Shown piece by piece: positions 41,786-50,528 of a stretch of DNA of 64,000 nt. Source of the stretch: Kaistella sp. (GTDB lineage: Bacteria; Bacteroidota; Bacteroidia; Flavobacteriales; Weeksellaceae); assembly GCA_019459085.1 (NCBI GenBank), contig JAIBEW010000019.1:84143-148142 (forward strand), in the 5' to 3' direction. A program made the translations under genes and the position numbers. How positions within the stretch are numbered: position 1 is the stretch's first letter; the number at the start of each line of letters is the position of its first letter. Below the pieces are notes generated by a model. That model was not told the DNA's origin and searched no databases. It was given only the letters and a program-made list of their open reading frames with translations.

Positions 41786-44302
41786 GTGCAACTTAAACAC
41801 CTTTTCAGGATTTTATTTTTCCTATTTCCCTTCGCCATTTCAGCACAACATACGTTGACGGGGAAAATCACGGATGTGAAGAGCATGAAACCCGTTACTG
41901 GTGTTGAAATTTTTCTCAACAATGACCTGCAGCCTTTTCTGAAAACCACCACCGGTGATTTTACAATCGTTTCTGACTCTTTGATACAGACCCTTAAATT
42001 CGTGAAAAAGGGTTATACGGAAGAAATCATAACTGTAGAAAGTAAAGCTGGAAATCTTACTGTGTCACTGACTCCAGTCACTGATAAGGTGGGCAACATT
42101 GAAGCGGTCGTGATCAGCCAGATCAGAAAAAAATATAAAAACCGGAAAGAAAATCCCGCTTATGCCATTATGCAGAAAGTCTGGGCGAAAAAAAGGAACA
42201 ACGGTCTTGCAAAATTCGATACTTATCAGTTCAAGGAATATGAGAAAATTGAATTTGACCTAAGCAATATCGACAGTACTTTCATGAAGAAAAAAGTCTT
42301 CAAAAACATGGATTTCATCTTCAATTATGCCGATTCTGCTGCAAACGGAAATTTAGCGCTACCGGTTTTCCTGAACGAAGCACTTTACGACAATTACGGG
42401 AAAAACAGACCGGAGAAAAAAGAAAAAAGACTTTTGACGGCGCAAAAAACTTCCGGCTTTCAGGACAACCAGATTGTTACGTTGACCGCCAAAAACCTTT
42501 ACCGGAATTTCGATATTTATGATCCCATTATTAATTTCTTCGACATCGGCTTTCCTAATCCCGTTGCTAAAGACGGTTTCAGCACGTATGACTATGCATT
42601 GACGGATTCTCTCTTCATTCGCGGCGAAGAAGTGTATAAAATCCAGTATGAACCCAGAAGAACTGATGTTCTGGCTTTTCAGGGCTTCCTGTACATTTCA
42701 AAAGAAAAATATGCGGTGGTAAGAGCGACTTTAAGATCGACCAAGAAAATCAATGTCAATTATGTGAACGGTCTTTTCACGGAACTTGAATACGACAATC
42801 CCAATGAGAATACTTATCTCCCGAAAAAAATCAAGACCGAAATTGAACTTTCCACCTTCAGCAAAAGCAAAAAATCCAAAGGTCTAATCGCAAAAAGAAG
42901 CGTTGATTATTCTGAATATCAGTTCAACATACCTGTTGATGATGCCGTTTTCAAAATACCGGAGCCGGAACCGGAAACTCTCGTAAAAAGTGATGAATTC
43001 TGGCAGAGTTCCCGAACCGATTCCTTAAGCACCACCGAAAAAGGCATTTATGAAATGCTCGGAAAACTGGAAGACACGCCGAAATTCAACAATATTGTGA
43101 AAATGTACGAAACACTGGCTTCCGGTTATTATAATGTTGGGAAAGCCATTGATATCGGGAGTTTATATTCTATTTACGGTTTTAATGAAGTGGAAGGACA
43201 CCGGATCAGGCTTGGCGCGAGAACGTATTTTTCCCAAAATGATATCTGGAGAATCCAGGGTTACGGCGCTTACGGTTTCCGCGACAACCAGTTTAAATAT
43301 GGCGTTGAAGCGAAATATATGTTCAATAAAATCAACCGTTTTACTTTAGGTGTCGGAACCAGAAGAGATATTATGCAGTTGGGTGTGCAACTCACGAATG
43401 ACGATGGGATTATGTCGCGGTCATTTGCTTCATCCTCCATTTTTGGGCGTGGAGAAAATGCGTCGCTGAGTTCTGTAAGCCAGACCAACATTTTTGCGTC
43501 GATTGATCCATGGAAAAATTTCCAGATTCGCCTGGACGGTACTTTACAGAGTTTAAAATCAGCCAATCCCGATAATTTCAGCCTGTTGTACCATTACAAA
43601 AATGATGAAATACGGAAAACCGTGAACGATTCTCATTTAACATTAAGCCTGATTGCAAGACCTGGCGCGAAATTTTCGCAGACCGGAGTTGACCGTTACG
43701 AGCACTCTACGCTTGCGCCGACTTTTGTTCTGAAATATACGAAAGGAATTGAAGGCCTCTTCAACGCTGATTTCGGATACAACAAGGTTCAGTTCATGTA
43801 TTATCAACCCGTAATCGTGGGAAGCTGGGGAAAATCGCTGATTAATTTTGAAGTCGGTAAAAACTTCAATACCGTTCCACTGGCTCTTCAGAACATCATT
43901 CCGGGGAACCAGTCTTATAGTTTGGCTCAGAATACTTTTGCACAGCTCAATTATTATGAATTTGTTGCCGATGCTTATTCCACTTTACATTACGAACATC
44001 ATTTCAACGGAAAAATCCTGTCGTTCATTCCTCTGATTAAAAAACTGAAATTCCGGGAACTTGCTTTTTTCCGTGGTGCATATGGAACCTTGATTGACGC
44101 ATCAAAACAGATCAACATCGGATCGCAGCAATACACAGCGCCAAGTGATCATATTTATTATGAATACGGTTTCGGTATCGAAAATATCGGCTTTGGAAAT
44201 CTTAGGATCTTGCGGGTTGATTTCAACTGGCGCGGAAATTACCTCGACCGTCCTGATGTGAAGAAATTCGGCATCAAGGCAGGCTTACAGTGGGCGTTTT
44301 AG
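41786..44302 (+). CDS. DUF5686 protein with carboxypeptidase-like regulatory domain
   Basis: An 838-residue envelope protein. Signal peptide MQLKHLFRILFFLFPFAISAQ; then a CarboxypepD_reg-like beta-sandwich (LTGKITDVKSMKPVTGVEIFLNN, about 24-110), typical of TonB-dependent proteins of this phylum, then the DUF5686 region, with a C-terminal part whose alternating strands (FRVDFNWRGNYLD-like, ending GLQWAF with terminal Phe) suggest an outer membrane barrel. The only start that keeps the signal peptide is GTG at 41786. Function unknown; no SusD partner nearby. Confidence 0.87.
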   Translation: MQLKHLFRILFFLFPFAISAQHTLTGKITDVKSMKPVTGVEIFLNNDLQPFLKTTTGDFTIVSDSLIQTLKFVKKGYTEEIITVESKAGNLTVSLTPVTDKVGNIEAVVISQIRKKYKNRKENPAYAIMQKVWAKKRNNGLAKFDTYQFKEYEKIEFDLSNIDSTFMKKKVFKNMDFIFNYADSAANGNLALPVFLNEALYDNYGKNRPEKKEKRLLTAQKTSGFQDNQIVTLTAKNLYRNFDIYDPIINFFDIGFPNPVAKDGFSTYDYALTDSLFIRGEEVYKIQYEPRRTDVLAFQGFLYISKEKYAVVRATLRSTKKINVNYVNGLFTELEYDNPNENTYLPKKIKTEIELSTFSKSKKSKGLIAKRSVDYSEYQFNIPVDDAVFKIPEPEPETLVKSDEFWQSSRTDSLSTTEKGIYEMLGKLEDTPKFNNIVKMYETLASGYYNVGKAIDIGSLYSIYGFNEVEGHRIRLGARTYFSQNDIWRIQGYGAYGFRDNQFKYGVEAKYMFNKINRFTLGVGTRRDIMQLGVQLTNDDGIMSRSFASSSIFGRGENASLSSVSQTNIFASIDPWKNFQIRLDGTLQSLKSANPDNFSLLYHYKNDEIRKTVNDSHLTLSLIARPGAKFSQTGVDRYEHSTLAPTFVLKYTKGIEGLFNADFGYNKVQFMYYQPVIVGSWGKSLINFEVGKNFNTVPLALQNIIPGNQSYSLAQNTFAQLNYYEFVADAYSTLHYEHHFNGKILSFIPLIKKLKFRELAFFRGAYGTLIDASKQINIGSQQYTAPSDHIYYEYGFGIENIGFGNLRILRVDFNWRGNYLDRPDVKKFGIKAGLQWAF

Positions 44303-44326
44303 ATCCTCATCGACAACATCAACACA

Positions 44327-44369
44327 AAATTAAAATCCCCGACTCAAAAAGAATCGGGGATTTTAATTT
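44327..44369. terminator. Bidirectional terminator between DUF5686 and rpmA
   Basis: A 16-bp perfect stem, AAATTAAAATCCCCGA with TCGGGGATTTTAATTT, around an 11-base loop. The A and T runs at the ends serve both converging genes. Confidence 0.85.
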
Positions 44370-44384
44370 GTATAAACGCTTTAA

Positions 44385-44642
44385 TTATGCGTTCGGTTCA
44401 ATAGATACGAATGATCTGTTGTTCTGTTTCTTTCTGAAAACTACTTTTCCAGCAACAAGTGCGTGCAGAGTGTGGTCTTTACCCATTCCCACGTTTTCAC
44501 CCGGGTGGTGTGTTGTACCTCTCTGTCTCACGATGATGTTTCCTGCAATAGCTTCCTGACCTCCGAAAATCTTTACACCCAGTCTTTTGGAATGCGATTC
44601 TCTACCGTTTTTGGAACTACCAACTCCTTTTTTGTGTGCCAT
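44385..44642 (-). CDS. rpmA: 50S ribosomal protein L27
   Basis: Ribosomal protein of 85 residues. The start [24 protein letters not shown] is diagnostic, and the chain continues with [29 protein letters not shown]. The N-terminus has no Firmicutes-type cleavable extension. It lies 26 bases downstream of rplU in the standard L21-L27 order and ends before a strong terminator. Confidence 0.98.
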   Translation of the reverse strand: MAHKKGVGSSKNGRESHSKRLGVKIFGGQEAIAGNIIVRQRGTTHHPGENVGMGKDHTLHALVAGKVVFRKKQNNRSFVSIEPNA

Positions 44643-44668
44643 TTTATTTTAAGGTTTTTTGGTTAAAA

Positions 44669-45088
44669 TTATTCAGCGGTTTCGCTGTCAGATTTTTTTG
44701 TTGTTGTTTTAGCGGCAGGAGCTTCTTCAGCAGCTGCAGCTTCTTTTTTGGCTTTCGGTGCCGCTTTTTTCTCTTTATCGAAGCCCGTAATTCCGGTGAT
44801 TTGAATCTGAGTTAAAGACTGACGGTGACCGTTTTTCTTTTCGTAACCTTTTCTTCTTTTCTTTTTGAAGATAATTACTTTATCCGCTTTTAAGTGGTTC
44901 AGGATTTCAGCATCCACTGTGATACCGCTTACAGCCGGGGCGCCGATTGTTGTAGCACCGTTTACAGTAAGAAGAATTTTATCGAACGAAATTTTCGCTC
45001 CTACATCTCCTTTCAAACGGTTCACAAACAACTTCTGGTCTTGCTCAACTTTGTATTGAAGCCCTGCTATTTCTACAATTGCAAACAT
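44669..45088 (-). CDS. rplU: 50S ribosomal protein L21 with charged C-terminal extension
   Basis: 139 residues. The L21 core (1-102) is complete: MFAIVEIAGLQYKVEQDQKLFVNRL at the start, and KKKRRKGYEKKNGHRQSLTQIQITGI near 74-99. It is followed by about 37 residues rich in Lys, Ala and Glu (KAKKEAAAAEEAPAAKTTTKK), absent from E. coli L21 (103). Such tails occur in other members of the phylum. rpmA follows in the same transcript. Confidence 0.97.
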   Translation of the reverse strand: MFAIVEIAGLQYKVEQDQKLFVNRLKGDVGAKISFDKILLTVNGATTIGAPAVSGITVDAEILNHLKADKVIIFKKKRRKGYEKKNGHRQSLTQIQITGITGFDKEKKAAPKAKKEAAAAEEAPAAKTTTKKSDSETAE

Positions 45089-45120
45089 TGTTTATAAATT
45101 TTGTTAGTTAATTCGAGGTG

Positions 45121-45153
45121 CAAAAGTAAGAAATAATTCTGAGTTATCCACAA
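45121..45153 (-). promoter_or_regulatory. Promoter of rplU-rpmA
   Basis: On the - strand, TTG (45153-45151), a 22-base spacer and TACTTTTG (45128-45121). The ATG of rplU is 32 bases downstream. Confidence 0.55.
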
Positions 45154-45210
45154 TGACTTTATTTTTTTCTTTATTAATTAAAGATTTAATTTTGGATAGG
45201 AAATAAAAAT

Positions 45211-45624
45211 ATGCATAAAAATACAACTCTAGTTCTTACAATACTTACTATTATTCTGTTTTTAGGAATAAGAACAGCATACAATTCTTCGCCTACATTT
45301 TCGCTTTTCACATTTATTAAGGAAGACGTATTGCATTTTAAGGCATTCGATTGGGAAGAAGCAAGCTATACTGAATCTTGGGCTTTTGTAAGCTACGAAA
45401 TCTTAATTTCCCTGTTATTCTTACTTTCATCATCTTTCTTAAAAAATAAATATTGGATGCTGCTTTCATCCTTGATACTTTTAGCAATTTGGTTAAAAAA
45501 TTATTTACTTTATAGCGGAATTATGGAGGGAGATTTATATTTAAAAAGTTCTGCATTTTTCCTTTTAAGTTTAATTTTCTTAAATATCTTCAACTTAATT
45601 TTTAAAAAAAACAAATCAGTGTGA
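45211..45624 (+). CDS. Small integral membrane protein of unknown function
   Basis: A 137-residue protein with three or four predicted membrane helices (TTLVLTILTIILFLGI, FVSYEILISLLFLLSSSF, YWMLLSSLILLAIWL, SAFFLLSLIFLNIFNLIF). Base composition is visibly more AT-rich than in the neighbouring genes. No motif that I recognise. It precedes the acyltransferase gene by 33 bases, but a shared transcript is only possible, not shown. Confidence 0.65.
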   Translation: MHKNTTLVLTILTIILFLGIRTAYNSSPTFSLFTFIKEDVLHFKAFDWEEASYTESWAFVSYEILISLLFLLSSSFLKNKYWMLLSSLILLAIWLKNYLLYSGIMEGDLYLKSSAFFLLSLIFLNIFNLIFKKNKSV

Positions 45625-45657
45625 ATTTTAAATTAAATTTGATTTTTACTATCAACC

Positions 45658-46749
45658 ATGAAAAGAGATTTATACATTGATTTTGCGAAGGGTTTTGCCA
45701 CCCTTGCCATTATTTTTATCCACACCGTGTTCTGGTCCGGACAGTTTTATGTTCCCACTGAAATGCGGGTGCTTTCTCTGCTCATCGATGTGCCTTTGTT
45801 TTACGCGTTAAGTGGACTCACTTCCGGCGGAAATATAGAAAAAACGCTCTACCGACTTCTGAAACTTCAGATTACGTTTATGATTTTCGTGACTTTTCTT
45901 TTCTTCCTTGATTATTTTTTCAAGGTTTTCGGTCTGAATCTGTTCGGATTAGACTGGATGAAGAATTTTTATTCTACTTTCGGGACGAAATATGTGCCGC
46001 AAAGCATTTCTGATGTTCCGCAATGGCAGAATCTTGGGAACTGGTATCTGCACCAATATACCAATGCCGATACTTTTCCGGTGGTGATGGGGAGTTTCTG
46101 GTATCTGAAGGTGTACTTTATCCTGACCGTTTTCGGAGTACTGATTTTAAGGTTTTTCCAGAAACATATCAACTGGTTTATCGCGCTCTGCTTTGGCCTT
46201 ACGCTTATTTTCAATTTGCTTCCTCATTATTACCCGAGCGGACAGGTGGGGTATGTGGCTCTTTACCTCGGACTTTTTCTTGGCGCCCATCAGCTGAAAG
46301 GCAAAAAAATCCCTACAAAATGGATCCCAATTTTATACGGTGCATTAGCGGTAATTTTCATTATGCTTTTCTGGAATTACGGAAAGGAAATATTTATGAC
46401 GATGAACAAGGCTAAATTCCCGCCGAAACTGCTCTACATCTTCTGGTCCTCATTTTCTCTGCTGACGCTTTTCGTGCTGTACAACCGTTTGAAGATTACA
46501 AAGGAAAGCATCATCACTTACATCGGGAAGAATGCGATTTTCTTTTATTTTGCGCAGGGAATGAGTTCTTCGCTCGTTTACTTTTTAGTCGTTGAAATTA
46601 AAGACACGATGCCATGGTGGATTCTGATGATTCTCATCTACCTCATCAATATTGTTCTGGCAGTTTTGCTGGCTAAAGCTTTGAAATATATTGATTCAGT
46701 CGGCTGGAAAATTTTGGAGTTAGTACGAAAAAAAACTGCCTCGGTATAA
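45658..46749 (+). CDS. Acyltransferase 3 family membrane protein
   Basis: A 363-residue polytopic membrane protein with about ten helices. The opening RDLYIDFAKGFATLAIIFIHTVFW matches the Acyl_transf_3 pattern: an R/K-x-x-x-x-D/I-D x-x-K-G, then the essential H in IFIHT. The DVPLFYALSGL segment corresponds to the second conserved loop. Members O-acetylate or acylate sugars in lipopolysaccharide, peptidoglycan or exopolysaccharide. The substrate is unknown. The stop codon lies inside the terminator hairpin that follows. Confidence 0.82.
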   Translation: MKRDLYIDFAKGFATLAIIFIHTVFWSGQFYVPTEMRVLSLLIDVPLFYALSGLTSGGNIEKTLYRLLKLQITFMIFVTFLFFLDYFFKVFGLNLFGLDWMKNFYSTFGTKYVPQSISDVPQWQNLGNWYLHQYTNADTFPVVMGSFWYLKVYFILTVFGVLILRFFQKHINWFIALCFGLTLIFNLLPHYYPSGQVGYVALYLGLFLGAHQLKGKKIPTKWIPILYGALAVIFIMLFWNYGKEIFMTMNKAKFPPKLLYIFWSSFSLLTLFVLYNRLKITKESIITYIGKNAIFFYFAQGMSSSLVYFLVVEIKDTMPWWILMILIYLINIVLAVLLAKALKYIDSVGWKILELVRKKTASV

Positions 46750-46763
46750 CCGAAGCAGTTTAA
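46733..46763. terminator. Terminator between converging genes
   Basis: Stem AAACTGC-TCGGT with ACCGA-GCAGTTT, one internal mismatch. The - strand side is followed by TTTTTTT, so it works best for the small membrane gene at 46781; the + strand side is weaker. It contains the stop codon of the acyltransferase. Confidence 0.7.
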
Positions 46764-46780
46764 ATTTTGGTAAAGAAAGA

Positions 46781-47023
46781 TTAGTCTGTTCTTTTGTTTC
46801 CTCTTGCCACTACAGCGATCAGGATGATTAAAAGTAATGCTCCGATGACCCAGTAAATTGGATTTGCGAACCATTCTTCACTTGAAGTTGTGGTGGAAGT
46901 TGTGGTAATATCCACATCAGGTGTTGTTGCTTCCTGAGCAAAAGCGATAATGCTGAAACACAGCGTGAATACTAATACTGCAAAGTTTTCCAGTTTTCTT
47001 GAAAGTACATTTTTCGTTTCCAT
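46781..47023 (-). CDS. Small single-span membrane protein
   Basis: An 80-residue protein. It starts with a signal-peptide-like helix (about 13-30, NFAVLVFTLCFSIIAFAQ), then a Thr/Ser-rich stretch (PDVDITTTSTTTSSEEW, 35-51), then a transmembrane helix (YWVIGALLLIILIAVVA, about 57-73) and a short basic end GNKRTD. Similar small proteins are common in Flavobacteriia, but no function is known. Orientation suggests the Thr-rich part is periplasmic. Confidence 0.72.
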   Translation of the reverse strand: METKNVLSRKLENFAVLVFTLCFSIIAFAQEATTPDVDITTTSTTTSSEEWFANPIYWVIGALLLIILIAVVARGNKRTD

Positions 47024-47099
47024 AATTGATTAATTTTTAATGTTAGTTTAAAATTTGTTAATTTGGATTTTCAATAGCCGTGCCAAAATCCTAAATGTA

Positions 47100-47107
47100 T
47101 ATTTTTG
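47100..47107 (+). promoter_or_regulatory. -7 promoter element of miaE
   Basis: TATTTTTG, about 84 bases before the miaE ATG at 47192. Confidence 0.45.
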
Positions 47108-47191
47108 CATGTGAATTATATAAACTCTGAATATAATTCTATAAATAATCAATTGAATAAGATAAAATTATAAAAATAAATCTACATAACA

Positions 47192-47770
47192 ATGTTTAAA
47201 CTTAAACTTCTTACCGATCCGCGCTGGGCAAATATTGCGGAAGGAAATCTGGAAGAAATACTTACCGATCATGCCTGGTGTGAACAGAAAGCCACCACAA
47301 ACGCAATCACCCTGATTACGATGGTTCCGGAATATCCCGAAATCATTACAGAACTGATTAAGATCGCCCAGGAAGAACTCGATCATTTTAATTTGGTACA
47401 TGAAATCATCAAAAAACGCGGCTACGAATTCGGGAGAGAGCGAAAAGATGATTACGTGGGGCTGCTCTTTAAATTTCTCGTGCAGGGAACCCGAAATGAA
47501 TATATTGTTGACCGAATGCTTCTTGCGGCCATGATAGAAGCCAGAAGCTGCGAGCGTTTTAAGGTTTTAACCGATAATATTCAGGATGAAGAATTGAAAA
47601 TTTTCTACAAAGAACTGATGATTTCCGAAGCCAATCATTACACCACTTTCATTGGATTTGCAAGGCAGCTTGGCGATCCGGAAAAAGTAAACCAGCGCTG
47701 GGAAGAGTGGCTGGAATATGAAGCGGAAATCATTAAATCTTTCGGAAAAAAAGAATCCATACATGGTTGA
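47192..47770 (+). CDS. miaE: tRNA-(ms2io6A37) hydroxylase
   Basis: Ferritin-like di-iron monooxygenase of 192 residues that hydroxylates the isopentenyl side chain of ms2i6A37. Iron ligands appear as E in WCEQKATTNAI, E-x-x-H in AQEELDHFNLVHEI, E in IEARSCERF, and E-x-x-H in ISEANHYTTF. The start TDPRWANIAEGNLEEILTDHAWCE is typical of MiaE. MiaB, which makes the substrate ms2i6A, is encoded at 26533-27981. The gene is followed by DUF502 after 27 bases. Confidence 0.94.
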   Translation: MFKLKLLTDPRWANIAEGNLEEILTDHAWCEQKATTNAITLITMVPEYPEIITELIKIAQEELDHFNLVHEIIKKRGYEFGRERKDDYVGLLFKFLVQGTRNEYIVDRMLLAAMIEARSCERFKVLTDNIQDEELKIFYKELMISEANHYTTFIGFARQLGDPEKVNQRWEEWLEYEAEIIKSFGKKESIHG

Positions 47771-47797
47771 TGACTTTTTAATGAAGAATATTTAAAA

Positions 47798-48451
47798 ATG
47801 AGTAATTTTACGACTTCATCTGAACCAGATATGACCAAGCCCCGTTTTGACAATATTTTTAATACTCTGGCGAAATCTTTTTTCCAGGGCTTGCTGATTA
47901 TCGGTCCTTTTGCCCTGACGGTTTGGATCATCTGGTATATTGTTTCCAGCATCGATAATATTCTACCTTCCGTTTCAGAAAATCTGTATCCCGGTATCAC
48001 TTTTATAATTGTGGTTTTCGGTACTACTCTAATCGGTTTTTTAGGAAACAAATTCATTATCGGCAGGGTGATTGTCGACAGTTTCGACTATATTCTTGAA
48101 CACACGCCCGGAATAAAATTCATTTACACTTCCCTGAAGGATGTGATGACGTCTTTCGTTGGCGATAAAAAGAAATTCAACAAACCTGTTCTCATAAAAA
48201 CCGCCGAAAATCCAGAAGTCTGGCGAATCGGATTCCTCACGCAGAACGATCTTTCTTCTGTAGGATTTCCGGACTATGTCTCGGTATATCTGCCGCATTC
48301 ATATGCCGTTTCCGGCTGGGTAGTTTTCGTTTTAGCAACAAATATTGTAGTTCTTGAAAATATTGGAGCTGCACAGGCCATGAAGTTTGCCGTGAGCGGC
48401 GGCGTGGCAGGCTTCCACAGCGACGATAATGTCTTTAAAGCACCTGAATAA
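47798..48451 (+). CDS. DUF502 family membrane protein
   Basis: A 217-residue protein with two predicted N-terminal membrane helices (LLIIGPFALTVWIIWYIVSSI and GITFIIVVFGTTLIGFLG), then a soluble domain with the family segments PGIKFIYTSLKDV, and ending in a Gly-rich VSGGVAGFHS. DUF502 proteins are widespread and uncharacterised; plants carry related LCV/COV proteins. It probably shares a transcript with miaE. No motif suggests catalysis. Confidence 0.87.
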   Translation: MSNFTTSSEPDMTKPRFDNIFNTLAKSFFQGLLIIGPFALTVWIIWYIVSSIDNILPSVSENLYPGITFIIVVFGTTLIGFLGNKFIIGRVIVDSFDYILEHTPGIKFIYTSLKDVMTSFVGDKKKFNKPVLIKTAENPEVWRIGFLTQNDLSSVGFPDYVSVYLPHSYAVSGWVVFVLATNIVVLENIGAAQAMKFAVSGGVAGFHSDDNVFKAPE

Positions 48452-48534
48452 TTAATTATAGTGATTGATGAATTTTTAATTTCATCGTTTTATTCTTTAA
48501 TTCCTTATTTATTAATTTTAATTATTCAATTCCA

Positions 48535-49911
48535 ATGAAATTACCTTACGCAGAACCGTTCAGAATAAAAATGGTAGAACCTATTTACCAGTCGAATGCC
48601 GAAGAAAGAGCCGAGTGGCTGAAAAATGCCGATTACAATCTATTCAATTTAAAATCTTCTCAGGTTTTTATTGACCTTTTAACCGATTCCGGAACTGGCG
48701 CCATGAGCGACCGACAGTGGGGCGCTTTGATGACCGGTGACGAAAGTTACGCAGGATCCAGAAGTTTCGAAGCCCTTCACACGACTGTTCAGAAAATAAC
48801 AGGTTATAAATATCTGCTTCCAACCCATCAGGGAAGAGCCGCAGAAAACGTTCTTTTTTCAGTTTTGGTGAAAGAAGGCGACGTAATTCCGGGAAATTCG
48901 CATTTTGACACCACAAAAGGACATATCGAAATCAGAAAAGCACATGCGCTGGACTGTACGGTTGATGAAGCCTTTGATATTGAGAATCTTTACCCTTTTA
49001 AAGGAAATATCGATCTTGAAAAACTCGAAAATGTTTATAAAACCCATCCGAAAGAAAAAATCCCATTCTGTTTAATCACCATCACGTGCAATTCTTCCGG
49101 CGGACAGCCCGTTTCTCTTGAAAACATGAAGGCTGTGAAAGAACTGTCGGACCGGTACGGAATTCCGATCTATTTTGATTCTGCCCGTTTTGCAGAAAAT
49201 GCATACTTCATCAAAAAAAGAGAAGCCGGCCAGGAAAACAGAACCATCAAGGAGATCTGTAAAGAAGTTTTTTCCTACGGAGTTGGGATGACGATGAGTT
49301 CCAAAAAAGACGGACTCGTAAATATCGGCGGTTTTATTGCTTTGAATGATGAAAATATTTTCAGGGCAGCATCCAATTTCACCATTATTTTTGAAGGTTT
49401 TATTACCTACGGCGGAATGGCCGGAAGAGATATGGCAGCTCTCGCTGTTGGTCTGGATGAAGCGACTGAATTTGAATACCTCGAAAGCCGGATTTCTCAG
49501 GTGGAATATCTTGGAAACAAACTCATTGAATTCGGCATTCCGGTTCAGAAACCGATCGGCGGACACGCAGTTTTTATTGATTCCTTAAAGTTTTTACCGA
49601 ATATTCCACGCGAAGAATATCCTGCGCAGACTTTGGCCAACGAAATTTATAAAGAAGCCGGAATCCGTACCGTGGAAATCGGAACACTTCTGGCCGACAG
49701 AGATCCTAAAACCCGCGAAAACCGGTATCCGAAATTAGAACTGGTTCGTTTGGCGATTCCACGCAGAACGTACACCAACAATCACATGGATTATATTGCA
49801 GCCGCGGTTAAAAATGTATTTGACCGTCGCGACGAGATCGAAAAAGGCTACAAAATCACCTGGGAATCTGATATTTTAAGACACTTTACCGTAAAACTGG
49901 AGGAAGCTTAG
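48535..49911 (+). CDS. tnaA: Tryptophanase
   Basis: PLP-dependent beta-eliminating lyase of 458 residues. IDLLTDSGTGAMSDRQW and PTHQGRAAEN are shared by tryptophanase and tyrosine phenol-lyase. The PLP Lys is K258 in MSSKKDG. Two positions that separate the families point to tryptophanase: Asp125 in HFDTTKGH, where phenol-lyase has Thr124, and Ile382 in TVEIGT, where phenol-lyase has Arg381. Product would be indole, pyruvate and ammonia. The LVNIGG segment after the Lys is like phenol-lyase, so the call rests on the two residues. No tnaC-like leader peptide is seen upstream, and no tnaB permease follows. Confidence 0.9.
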   Translation: MKLPYAEPFRIKMVEPIYQSNAEERAEWLKNADYNLFNLKSSQVFIDLLTDSGTGAMSDRQWGALMTGDESYAGSRSFEALHTTVQKITGYKYLLPTHQGRAAENVLFSVLVKEGDVIPGNSHFDTTKGHIEIRKAHALDCTVDEAFDIENLYPFKGNIDLEKLENVYKTHPKEKIPFCLITITCNSSGGQPVSLENMKAVKELSDRYGIPIYFDSARFAENAYFIKKREAGQENRTIKEICKEVFSYGVGMTMSSKKDGLVNIGGFIALNDENIFRAASNFTIIFEGFITYGGMAGRDMAALAVGLDEATEFEYLESRISQVEYLGNKLIEFGIPVQKPIGGHAVFIDSLKFLPNIPREEYPAQTLANEIYKEAGIRTVEIGTLLADRDPKTRENRYPKLELVRLAIPRRTYTNNHMDYIAAAVKNVFDRRDEIEKGYKITWESDILRHFTVKLEEA

Positions 49912-49936
49912 TTCTATTAACTTTTTACCTAAACAA

Positions 49937-49968
49937 AAAAACCATCGCTTAAAAGCGATGGTTCTTTT
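49937..49968 (+). terminator. Intrinsic terminator after tnaA
   Basis: Stem AACCATCGCT with AGCGATGGTT around 4 bases, followed by CTTTTATTATTTTG. The A run before the stem means it can also serve the converging DUF6646 gene. Confidence 0.8.
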
Positions 49969-49986
49969 ATTATTTTGTTGCAGGAA

Positions 49987-50502
49987 CTATTTCGGGCTGA
50001 TATCAAAGGAAACACCTAGCGTAACGTTGAACTGATTGTTCAGAAATTCATAGTTTTCAGGTTCGGTATTGTATCTGGCCAACGGGAACTGCGTTTCGGC
50101 AAAAACTCCGAGTCCTTTATTGAAGAAAAACCGGGCACCAATATGTCCTCCAAAATTTTTCAGACCTAAATCAAGTCCCGGATAAATATCGAAATTTTGT
50201 GGCAGACCCATCACATCACCTAGATGCGCATTGGCTCTCAGTTTCACATCGAACCGGTCGCCGGCGTCGGGTTTTCCTAAAACATCGAATTCCTTAACGC
50301 CTAAAAGATAACCACCCTGTACCCCAAACGAGAAACTTTCGCCCAAACCGCGGTCAAAAGAAACCTGAATTCCCGTTCCCCATTTCTGGAAGTTGGCACC
50401 GATTTGCACCTTGCCGTCACCTCTTCCGGTGAACGCGTCTGTCTGCGCCTGGCTTACACCGAATACTGATATCATTGCTGCTAAAAATACTTTTTTCATC
50501 AT
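49987..50502 (-). CDS. DUF6646 family outer membrane beta-barrel-like protein, copy 2
   Basis: A 171-residue exported protein; signal peptide MMKKVFLAAMISVFGVSQAQ. The mature part shares with the gene at 39648: (A)FTGRGDGKVQIGANFQKWGTGI, LPQNFDIYPGLDLGLK and GGHIGARFFF. Alternating strands and a C-terminal SFDISPK suggest an outer membrane barrel. It is 25 residues longer than copy 1, with extra sequence near the end (ETQFPLARYNTEPENYEF). The two copies lie about 10 kb apart in opposite orientation. Function unknown. Confidence 0.8.
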   Translation of the reverse strand: MMKKVFLAAMISVFGVSQAQTDAFTGRGDGKVQIGANFQKWGTGIQVSFDRGLGESFSFGVQGGYLLGVKEFDVLGKPDAGDRFDVKLRANAHLGDVMGLPQNFDIYPGLDLGLKNFGGHIGARFFFNKGLGVFAETQFPLARYNTEPENYEFLNNQFNVTLGVSFDISPK

Positions 50503-50528
50503 TCTTTAAATTTACGTTTGAATTCAGA

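Noticed and set aside
48452..48534. Possible tnaC-like leader peptide before tnaA
   Set aside because: The only short frame here has three codons and no Trp; there is no rut-like or boxA sequence that I can support.
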